5,653 bases of DNA, from positions 1 to 5,653 of the forward strand of contig CAJTSZ010000122.1 in assembly GCA_910578755.1 (NCBI GenBank), given 5' to 3'. Below the pieces are notes generated by a model that was not told where the DNA came from, did no database searches, and was given only the letters and a program-made list of their open reading frames with translations. This DNA comes from an uncultured Oscillospiraceae bacterium. Lineage in GTDB: Bacteria > Bacillota > Clostridia > Oscillospirales > Ruminococcaceae. Positions 1 through 4,542 of this stretch are shown in pieces (positions within the stretch are counted from its first letter, which is position 1; every line of letters starts with the position of its first letter). The translations under genes were made by a program, and so were the position numbers.

Positions 1-318
1 CTGCAAACAGACGCTGTAACAAAAAAACAGGACGGCAACCGCTTTTATGGGTTGCAGGTTTATTATGATTCTGAATTTTCAACCTTACTTGGCGGTATGA
101 TGTACCAAAAGCTTACACAAAAACTGAGCCTTACCCCGCGGGTATGCACAATTGATACAGATTTTATTGAACAGGTCCCCTTGGCGCAGTCCCTGATTAT
201 TAAAACAGGTTACGTGACTAACCCGGAAGATTATGGCAGATTAAGCGACCCCTTGGAAATGTACAAGCTGGCTTGTGCCATTGCGGACACCCTAGTTGAA
301 TATTTAAAAGCAAGGTAA
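1..318 (+). CDS. N-acetylmuramoyl-L-alanine amidase (amidase_3 type), C-terminal part, 5' end outside window
   Basis: The reading frame is open from base 1 to the TAA at 316-318, giving 105 residues of a protein that starts upstream of the window. It resembles the last third of the amidase_3 catalytic domain, a zinc enzyme that cuts the bond between N-acetylmuramic acid and L-alanine in peptidoglycan outside the membrane. The visible part contains the GLQVYY strand (about residues 18-23), the helix that follows it, and the segment LAQSLIIKTGYVTNPED (61-77). That segment aligns with the family pattern 'xxLVExGFxSNPEE', and is followed by the usual final helix (LSDPLEMYKLACAIADTL). The family's catalytic glutamate falls on Lys68 here, so the domain may be inactive or the alignment locally shifted. 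The zinc ligands lie upstream and cannot be checked. The gene is convergent with folD and ends at a hairpin terminator. Confidence 0.8.
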   Translation: MQTDAVTKKQDGNRFYGLQVYYDSEFSTLLGGMMYQKLTQKLSLTPRVCTIDTDFIEQVPLAQSLIIKTGYVTNPEDYGRLSDPLEMYKLACAIADTLVEYLKAR

Positions 319-322
319 GAAA

Positions 323-357
323 AAAAGGAGCCTCCAGCTATACCGGAGGCTCCTTTT
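323..357. terminator. Bidirectional intrinsic terminator between the amidase gene and folD
   Basis: A perfect 13-bp inverted repeat pairs 323-335 (AAAAGGAGCCTCC) with 345-357 (GGAGGCTCCTTTT) around a 9-nt loop. On the + strand it is followed by T4. On the - strand it gives a run of seven Ts (complement of 320-326). It sits between two convergent stop codons (318 on +, 366 on -), so it probably ends both transcripts, more efficiently for folD. Confidence 0.9.
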
Positions 358-365
358 ACATTTTA

Positions 366-1223
366 TTACTGGGGATTTAACATCAGCCTGGCGGCGCGTA
401 CTACATGCTCTGCAATACAGCTTGTGGTAACTGTGCCAATTCCCCCAGGGACAGGGGTTATTTTATCCACAATAGGTTCTACCTGGGCAAAATTTACATC
501 CCCGCAAAGCTTGCCGTTTTCATCTAAATTGATGCCTACATCAATAATAATCTGCCCCGGGGATACCATGTCCTTGGTTATCATTTTTGCTTTGCCCACA
601 GAGGAAATAATAATGTCTGCTCCCTTAATAGCCTGCCCTAAATCTGGGGTTTTTGTGTGGCAAATGGTTACCGTTGCGTTTTCTTTCAGCAACATCATAG
701 CAAGGGTGCGCCCCACTACAAGGCTGCGTCCAATAACGGCCACCCGTTTTCCGGAAAGGGGAATGTTGTAAAAATGAAGCATTTGCAGCACGGCTTCCGG
801 GGTACCGGGGCAATAGCCGCTTTCATCCCCTTCAAACACCTTCGCTATGTTTACTGGATTCATGCAGTCTACATCTTTTTTATGGTCTATTTCGTACTTT
901 ACATCGTATTCGCTAATTTGGCTGGGCAAAGGGCGCAACAGCAGAATACCATGAACCGACGGATCCCCATTTAGGCGGTGCAGCTGCTGGATAAAGGTTG
1001 CCTGATCCACGCTTTCTGGCAGCTCTATGGTTTTAAGGATAATGTTTAAACTGGCAAACCGTTTACGGGCACCGTTTTCGTAAGAAATATCATCTGGCTG
1101 ACTGCCGCAGCGTACCATAACCATACAAGGGTAAATCCCCTTTTGCTCCAATTTTCCTACTTCTTGTAAAATGGATTCCTTCATACTGGCCACCACAGCG
1201 GAACCCTTCATAATATAAGCCAC
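366..1223 (-). CDS. folD: FolD-type methylenetetrahydrofolate dehydrogenase / methenyl-THF cyclohydrolase, clostridial variant
   Basis: This cytoplasmic enzyme of one-carbon metabolism oxidises 5,10-methylene-THF to methenyl-THF and, in the classical form, hydrolyses that to 10-formyl-THF. The 285-residue length is typical. Visible motifs are the folate-side Tyr48, KDVD (116-119, with Asp119), the Rossmann loop GRSLVVG (165-171) and TPVPGGIGTVTT (256-267). Two catalytic positions differ from E. coli and human FolD: the Lys four residues after the Tyr is Ala52 (SYENGA), and the Gln of 'GILVQLPLP' is Leu96 (GILLLRPLP). The usual PCTP is PGTP. I recall similar changes in a clostridial FolD subfamily, so this looks like a lineage variant and not decay. 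The GTG at 1223 is preferred over the ATG at 1211. It gives the family N-terminus (MAYIMKG, like MAxILxG) and has a purine-rich GGGGGAAG five bases upstream, whereas the ATG has no ribosome binding site. Confidence 0.93.
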   Translation of the reverse strand: MAYIMKGSAVVASMKESILQEVGKLEQKGIYPCMVMVRCGSQPDDISYENGARKRFASLNIILKTIELPESVDQATFIQQLHRLNGDPSVHGILLLRPLPSQISEYDVKYEIDHKKDVDCMNPVNIAKVFEGDESGYCPGTPEAVLQMLHFYNIPLSGKRVAVIGRSLVVGRTLAMMLLKENATVTICHTKTPDLGQAIKGADIIISSVGKAKMITKDMVSPGQIIIDVGINLDENGKLCGDVNFAQVEPIVDKITPVPGGIGTVTTSCIAEHVVRAARLMLNPQ

Positions 1224-1258
1224 AGCAACTTCCCCCGTTTTCTTTCGTAATATCCTCC

Positions 1259-1287
1259 ATTATAACATGGCGGCGCCCTTAGGTAAA
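1259..1287 (-). promoter_or_regulatory. Probable sigma-A promoter of folD
   Basis: Read on the - strand, an extended -10 element TGT-TATAAT (TATAAT at 1264-1259, TG dinucleotide at 1267-1266) lies 17 bases from a weak -35, TTTACC (1287-1282). Transcription would start near 1252, leaving a leader of about 29 nt before the GTG start. The -10 is a perfect consensus. The poor -35 is partly offset by the TG extension. Confidence 0.7.
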
Positions 1288-1292
1288 GGGCG
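1274..1292. promoter_or_regulatory. Perfect dyad overlapping the folD -35 region, possible operator
   Basis: CGCCCTT (1274-1280) and AAGGGCG (1286-1292) form a perfect 7-bp inverted repeat around a 5-bp centre. It covers the putative folD -35 hexamer (1282-1287) and part of the promoter spacer. As DNA it could be a repressor site. As a hairpin it has no T-run, so it is unlikely to be a terminator. I cannot name a binding protein. Confidence 0.35.
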
Positions 1293-1323
1293 AAGAAACC
1301 CACTGCAAAGCCGGTTTCCCCAC

Positions 1324-1367
1324 CTTCCAGTACATATTTGTACAGCGCGCCACTGGCAGAATGGAAG
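1324..1367. repeat. Nested inverted repeats between the divergent folD and NrdD-tail-gene promoters
   Basis: Several overlapping inverted repeats are packed here: CTTCCA (1324-1329) with TGGAAG (1362-1367), CCAGT (1327-1331) with ACTGG (1352-1356), and GTACA (1330-1334) with TGTAC (1339-1343). The first two share bases and are therefore alternatives. The stretch is upstream of both divergent promoters, so it may be a regulatory DNA site and need not be transcribed. Function unknown. Confidence 0.35.
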
Positions 1368-1376
1368 CTAAAGAAA

Positions 1377-1392
1377 TCACAATATAATGTGT
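1377..1392. promoter_or_regulatory. NrdR box 1 (candidate operator)
   Basis: The 16-mer TCACAATATAATGTGT matches the published NrdR-box consensus (ACACWATATATWGTGT) at 14 of 16 positions by my own count. Its outer CACA/TGTG arms form a palindrome. It lies just upstream of the -35 element (1399-1404) of the + strand promoter. NrdR is the ATP/dATP-sensing repressor of ribonucleotide reductase genes and normally binds tandem boxes. A second, weaker box lies exactly 32 bp downstream. Confidence 0.65.
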
Positions 1393-1398
1393 TTAATA

Positions 1399-1427
1399 TT
1401 GACTTATGCAACGATATATAGTATAAT
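1399..1427 (+). promoter_or_regulatory. Strong sigma-A promoter of the NrdD-tail gene
   Basis: TTGACT (1399-1404) and TATAAT (1422-1427) are separated by 17 bases, close to the ideal sigma-A promoter. The start of transcription would be near 1434, only about 18 nt before the ATG at 1452 or 39 nt before the ATG at 1473. The promoter is bracketed and partly covered by the two NrdR-like boxes, consistent with repression. Confidence 0.88.
1409..1424. promoter_or_regulatory. NrdR box 2 (candidate operator, overlaps the -10)
   Basis: CAACGATATATAGTAT matches the NrdR-box consensus at 12 of 16 positions, including the whole ATATAT core and the following A-G-T. It runs through the promoter spacer into the first three bases of the -10 element. 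Its centre is 32 bp from that of box 1 (16-bp gap), about three helical turns, which is the spacing known for tandem NrdR boxes. Alone it would be weak. The spacing is what makes it credible. Confidence 0.55.
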
Positions 1428-1451
1428 TGGTTTCATCAAAAAGAGATATCA

Positions 1452-1748
1452 ATGAAAAGAGGTTTTATTGTTATGTATGAAAATGTAACTATACGCGGCG
1501 GAGAAATGGGCAAAGAGGAGATTGGCGCTTATGTGGACTATGTTTGCCAGCAAAATCCCAACCGCAAAATTGAAACCATGACGATAGAAATTGACGGGGA
1601 TTTTGTAAACCTCTCTTATACTTTAGAACCAGTTCCGTTTGAGAGGATCCGCCGAATTACTGGTTACTTAGTGGGAACCACCGACCGTTGGAACGACGCG
1701 AAAAAGGCCGAAGAAAAAGACAGAGTAAAACACGCTGTTTCCTTATAA
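1452..1748 (+). CDS. Stand-alone NrdD glycyl-radical-tail-like protein (small NRDD-domain protein)
   Basis: This 98-residue protein has a C-terminal third that resembles the extreme C-terminus of class III (anaerobic) ribonucleoside-triphosphate reductase. Its RRITGYL (67-73) aligns with the glycyl-radical motif RRTCGYLG of E. coli NrdD, placing Gly71 at the radical glycine. The following DRWNDAKKAEEKDRVKH (78-94) matches the NrdD ending with its final RVKH. The catalytic barrel and the CxxC pairs of the NrdD zinc finger are absent (the only Cys is Cys32). Residues 8-60 look like a short helix followed by a beta-hairpin (TMTIEIDGDFVNLSYTL). Database entries of this kind are often simply labelled anaerobic ribonucleotide reductase. 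Real function is unknown; a replacement radical domain or an NrdD accessory is inference. The NrdR-like boxes support a link to dNTP synthesis. An alternative start is ATG 1473 (91 residues), with AGAGG ten bases upstream; ATG 1452 has only a weak AAGAGA. Confidence 0.85.
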   Translation: MKRGFIVMYENVTIRGGEMGKEEIGAYVDYVCQQNPNRKIETMTIEIDGDFVNLSYTLEPVPFERIRRITGYLVGTTDRWNDAKKAEEKDRVKHAVSL

Positions 1749-1770
1749 ATTACATATAAAAATTTCTGAT

Positions 1771-1799
1771 AAAAAAGTGGAGTAAAACTCCACTTTTTT
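1771..1799. terminator. Bidirectional intrinsic terminator between the NrdD-tail gene and msrC
   Basis: A perfect inverted repeat pairs 1771-1783 (A6 then GTGGAGT) with 1787-1799 (ACTCCAC then T6) around a 3-nt AAA loop. It has T6 on the + strand and, from A6, T6 on the - strand. It lies 22 bases after the + strand stop and 43 bases past the msrC stop, so it can serve both converging transcripts. A smaller GGGGAA/TTCCCC hairpin (1818-1832) lies between it and the msrC stop. Confidence 0.9.
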
Positions 1800-1842
1800 A
1801 TGTATTAGGCAGGAAAGGGGGAAGTATTCCCCTCCCCTTTTA

Positions 1843-2319
1843 CTACTGCACCCATTGGCACTGCTGCGCCAGTAGGAGGCACAACTGTTCCATATACTCT
1901 GCTTCCAGTGGGCCAAAACGGTCAAATATGGCGCTGTCAATATCCAAAACGGCAGCCACTTTGCCATTTACACAAATAGGTACTACAATTTCAGACTTGG
2001 AGGCGCTGTCGCAGGCAATATGGCCTGGAAATTCATGGACGTTGGGTACAATTTGGGTTGTGTTTTGGGCGGCAGCCGTGCCGCATACACCTTTGCCCAA
2101 AGCAATCCGCTTGCAGGCCGGTTTACCTTGAAAGGGACCCAAAACCAACTCTTCGCCCCGCATAATATAAAAACCTGCCCAGCTTATTTGTTCCAGAAAC
2201 TGCCACAACACGGCAGCGGTGTTTGCCAGGTTTGCAATACAATCTGTTTCGTTTTGAATTAAGGCCTGCGTGCGCTTTAACACGCGAACACATTGTTCCT
2301 TGCGGGAAAGTACTTCCAT
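1843..2319 (-). CDS. msrC: Free methionine-(R)-sulfoxide reductase (GAF-domain fRMsr)
   Basis: This cytoplasmic enzyme reduces free L-methionine-(R)-sulfoxide back to methionine, usually with thioredoxin as the electron source. The 158 residues form a single GAF domain of the usual family length. The family signature is intact: WAGFY (47-51), LVLGPFQGKPAC (58-69), GKGVCGTA (75-82), VPNVHEFPGHIACDSAS (91-107), SEIVVP (109-114) and LDIDS (125-129). All three cysteines used in the E. coli enzyme's redox cycle are present (Cys69, Cys79, Cys103), so activity is expected. The ATG at 2319 is well supported by AAGGAG eight bases upstream (2328-2333). A TATACT at 2359-2364 could be a -10, but no good -35 accompanies it. 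The gene follows the tkt pair on the same strand but is separated by a hairpin terminator, so it is probably transcribed alone. Confidence 0.95.
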   Translation of the reverse strand: MEVLSRKEQCVRVLKRTQALIQNETDCIANLANTAAVLWQFLEQISWAGFYIMRGEELVLGPFQGKPACKRIALGKGVCGTAAAQNTTQIVPNVHEFPGHIACDSASKSEIVVPICVNGKVAAVLDIDSAIFDRFGPLEAEYMEQLCLLLAQQCQWVQ

Positions 2320-2369
2320 GGTATTTTCTCCTTTTTCAGCTTAGTTTGCTGGGATGATAGTATAAAAGT

Positions 2370-2395
2370 AAGGCTGCCAAAACATCGGCAGCCTT
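2370..2395 (-). terminator. Terminator-like hairpin between the tkt operon and msrC
   Basis: AAGGCTGCC (2370-2378) and GGCAGCCTT (2387-2395) form a perfect 9-bp stem with an 8-nt loop. On the - strand it is followed by ACTTTTATACT, a short T-run, which fits termination of tkt transcripts about 150 nt after the tkt stop. The + strand side has a longer T-rich tail but no + strand gene to end. Confidence 0.65.
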
Positions 2396-2399
2396 GTAT

Positions 2400-2501
2400 T
2401 TTTTATTGTTTCACAATAAAAAGTTGGTGTGCAGGCAGATTCGGGCTGTTCGCCCTCCCTGCCTTATGCAAAGCTACGCAAAAAAATAGTTTCGCTTTGC
2501 A
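2400..2501 (-). repeat. Cluster of inverted repeats downstream of tkt (possible structured 3' UTR or REP-like element)
   Basis: Three inverted repeats stand in a row: TTTTTATTGT/ACAATAAAAA (2400-2409 with 2413-2422, loop 3); an interrupted stem GGCAG...GGGC/GCCC...CTGCC (2434-2463); and TGCAAAGC/GCTTTGCA (2467-2474 with 2494-2501, loop 19). With the 2370-2395 terminator this makes four hairpins in about 130 bases after the tkt stop. No convincing protein is encoded. The composition and dense folding suggest either a dispersed intergenic repeat or a structured 3' UTR; only a genome-wide search can tell which. Confidence 0.5.
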
Positions 2502-2544
2502 CAAATGATTCTCGCCTTGTTCTGTTTGCAAAAGATCAGCCAGC

Positions 2545-3489
2545 TTATTTACTAAGGGCTTTTTCTGCTGTTTCCACAATATTGGCGGCACGCAGGCCAA
2601 ATTTGGTAATTAAATCGCCGCCAGGGCCGGAATAACCAAACACATCCTGAACGCCCATTTTAATCACAGGAACGGGGCAGCTTGCACAAACAACATCCGC
2701 CACTGCCGAACCCAAACCGCCAATTACGGAGTGCTCCTCAATGGTAATAATTTTTCCGGTTTCCTTTGCTGCGTTAATAATCAGCTCTTCATCCAGGGGC
2801 TTAATTGTGTGAATGTTAATTACCCTTGCGGAAATTCCCTTTTGTTCCAATAGCTGTCCAGCTTCCACAGCCTCGGCAACCATAAGGCCAGTAGCCACAA
2901 TGGTAATATCGTTGCCGTCCTTTAAGGTAATACCCTTGCCCAGTTCAAAATGGTAATTTTCCGGGTTATTTAAAACTGGAGCAGCCATGCGGCCAAAGCG
3001 AAGGTACACGGGGCCCACATATTCCACAGCAGCTTTTACAGCGGCTCTTGCTTCAATATCATCACATGGGTTAATAATAACCATACCGGGGATAGTGCGC
3101 ATTAAGGCAATATCTTCGCAGCACTGGTGGGTTGCCCCATCCTCCCCCACAGAAATGCCTGCATGGGTTGCACCAATTTTTACATTGTTGCGAGGATAGC
3201 CAATGGAGTTGCGGATTTGTTCAAAGGCGCGGCCGGCGGCAAACATAGCGAAGGAACTTGCGAAGGGAATCATCCCGCAGGTGGAAAGGCCAGCAGCAAT
3301 GCCCATCATATTGCCTTCCGCAATGCCGCAGTCAATAAAGCGTTCCGGGCAGGCCTTTTGGAATGTGGCGGTTTTGGTAGCACCTGCAAGGTCCGCATCC
3401 AAAACAACCAAATTAGGATATTGGGGGGCCAATTCTGCCAAAGCCTTGCCATAGCTTTCTCTTGTTGCTATTTTTACTGTATCTGCCAT
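2545..3489 (-). CDS. tkt: Transketolase, C-terminal subunit (pyrimidine-binding and C-terminal domains)
   Basis: This is the second half of a two-gene transketolase, the thiamine-diphosphate enzyme that moves two-carbon units between sugar phosphates in the non-oxidative pentose phosphate pathway. The 314 residues cover the pyrimidine-binding domain (about 1-170) and the C-terminal transketolase domain (about 190-310). Visible motifs are GIAEGNM (55-61), whose Glu58 would activate the cofactor; THAGISVGEDGATHQ (108-122), with His109 and His121 near the substrate site; RFGR (164-167); and EEHSVIGGLGSAV (251-263). The start ATG lies 3 bases after the stop of the upstream subunit gene. Its GGAGG (3498-3502) lies eight bases upstream, inside that gene, so translation is probably coupled and the subunits made in equal amounts. 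1-deoxyxylulose-5-phosphate synthase was considered, but that is a single ~620-residue protein. Confidence 0.94.
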   Translation of the reverse strand: MADTVKIATRESYGKALAELAPQYPNLVVLDADLAGATKTATFQKACPERFIDCGIAEGNMMGIAAGLSTCGMIPFASSFAMFAAGRAFEQIRNSIGYPRNNVKIGATHAGISVGEDGATHQCCEDIALMRTIPGMVIINPCDDIEARAAVKAAVEYVGPVYLRFGRMAAPVLNNPENYHFELGKGITLKDGNDITIVATGLMVAEAVEAGQLLEQKGISARVINIHTIKPLDEELIINAAKETGKIITIEEHSVIGGLGSAVADVVCASCPVPVIKMGVQDVFGYSGPGGDLITKFGLRAANIVETAEKALSK

Positions 3490-3492
3490 TGG

Positions 3493-4335
3493 TTATGCCT
3501 CCAATCCTGCTAAAACGGCTTTTAATTCGCTCATTGCAATTTCATACTGCTCATCGTTGGGCGCTGTGCCATGCCAGGAAGCCTTGTTTTCCATAAAGGA
3601 AATCCCTTTGCCCTTTACTGTTTTTGCAATAATGGCGGTTGGCTTTCCTTTTATTGTCCTCGCCTCTGCAAAGGCGGCCTCTATTTCATCAAAATTATGG
3701 CCGTCAATGTTGATTACATGGAAGCCAAAGGCCTGGAACTTTTCATCAATGGGGTACGGGGAGCAAACGTCGGCAACATCGCCATCAATTTGCAGGCCGT
3801 TGTTGTCCACAACAACACAAAGGTTATCCAGTTTATTGTGGCCGGCAAACATGGCAGCTTCCCAAACCTGGCCTTCCTGAATTTCGCCATCGCCTAAAAC
3901 GGCATAAACACGGTAGTTTTTCCCCATCAGCTTACCTGCCTTAGCCATGCCGCAGGCAGCGGAAATGCCTTGACCCAGGGAGCCGGTGCTCATATCCACA
4001 CCGGGGATGTGCTTCATATCCGGGTGGCCCTGCAGGCGGGAACCAATTTTCCGCAGGGTTTTCAGTTCCTCCACCGGGAAATAGCCTCTGTTTGCCAAGG
4101 CGGCATACAGGGCGGGGGCAATATGCCCTTTGGAAAGAACAAAGCGGTCCCTTTCTTCCCACTTTGGTTCCTCCGGGCGGATGTTCATCTCTTTAAAATA
4201 TAAATAGGCAATGATATCTGCGGCAGACAAAGAACCACCTGGATGGCCTGATTTTGCGCAGTGTACGCCTTCAATAGCGCCAATACGTACATTGCAGGCG
4301 GCAATAGATAATTCTTTTTTTAACGCCTGGTCCAT
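3493..4335 (-). CDS. tkt: Transketolase, N-terminal subunit (thiamine-diphosphate-binding domain)
   Basis: This is the first half of the split transketolase, 280 residues, matching the TPP-binding domain. Motifs in order are SGHPGG (29-34, His31), SKGH (68-71, His71), QGHP (102-105, His104), STGSLGQG (116-123), and the cofactor motif starting GDGEIQEG (148-155) and ending in VVVDNNG (174-180), which binds the metal-diphosphate. It ends with KGKGISFMEN (241-250) and WHG (254-256). The key histidines expected in transketolase are all present. Splitting into two genes is common in Clostridia and archaea, so this is not a broken gene. The ATG at 4335 has GGGAGG seven bases upstream (4343-4348). 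It is the first gene of a two-gene unit; a promoter is visible at the end of rluD, about 200 bases upstream. Confidence 0.95.
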   Translation of the reverse strand: MDQALKKELSIAACNVRIGAIEGVHCAKSGHPGGSLSAADIIAYLYFKEMNIRPEEPKWEERDRFVLSKGHIAPALYAALANRGYFPVEELKTLRKIGSRLQGHPDMKHIPGVDMSTGSLGQGISAACGMAKAGKLMGKNYRVYAVLGDGEIQEGQVWEAAMFAGHNKLDNLCVVVDNNGLQIDGDVADVCSPYPIDEKFQAFGFHVINIDGHNFDEIEAAFAEARTIKGKPTAIIAKTVKGKGISFMENKASWHGTAPNDEQYEIAMSELKAVLAGLEA

Positions 4336-4540
4336 TTTACAACCTCCCTAATTATGGAATCCATCTCAACAGGACAATGGATATTACATTTTTTGGATAT
4401 TTTAAGCCTTTTCTGCCATGAAAAAAGCCTGAAAACCATGGGATTTCCTGCACTTTTTTCTGAAAAATCTCGCAAAACCTCACAGAACTTATTGGGACGG
4501 GGATTCCTTATTCCTTCATAAAGTTTCCGAAAAAACAACC
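4336..4540 (-). promoter_or_regulatory. Predicted ~205-nt 5' leader of the tkt operon
   Basis: If transcription starts near 4540 from the promoter at 4547-4575, the mRNA carries a leader of about 205 nt. It holds a partly wobble-paired hairpin around 4404-4430 and a 6-bp hairpin, ATCCAT/ATGGAT (4377-4382 with 4359-4364), ending shortly before the ribosome binding site. An imperfect direct repeat AAGCCT...CCATG occurs at 4404-4420 and 4425-4440. I recognise no riboswitch class; the conserved TPP-riboswitch segments are not seen. No protein-coding gene is convincing here. Confidence 0.35.
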
Positions 4541-4542
4541 AC

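Noticed and set aside
1208..1411. 67-residue open frame on the - strand across the folD/NrdD-tail intergenic region
   Set aside because: It contains the folD promoter and overlaps the start of folD and the divergent promoter. It has no ribosome binding site that I can see and no recognisable motif. Probably chance.
2359..2364. -10 element (TATACT, - strand) of an msrC promoter
   Set aside because: No acceptable -35 at 16-18 bases, and the upstream sequence is occupied by the terminator stem. Possible but not supportable as a feature.
2403..2600. 65-residue open frame on the - strand running from inside the transketolase gene through the inverted repeats
   Set aside because: It starts inside a confident gene in another frame, its amino-acid pattern simply reads the hairpin arms, and no family is recognised.
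2545..4335. Transketolase broken into two genes by a frameshift or nonsense mutation
   Set aside because: Each half has its own start, ribosome binding site and intact motifs, and the break falls at the known domain boundary. Two-gene transketolases are normal in Clostridia.
4404..4430. Terminator for rluD
   Set aside because: The hairpin relies on wobble pairs and has no following T-run on the - strand; more likely a leader structure.
4336..4542. TPP riboswitch in the transketolase leader (the enzyme uses thiamine diphosphate)
   Set aside because: I could not find the conserved CUGAGA-type and other TPP-riboswitch segments, and tkt genes are not usual targets of this riboswitch.
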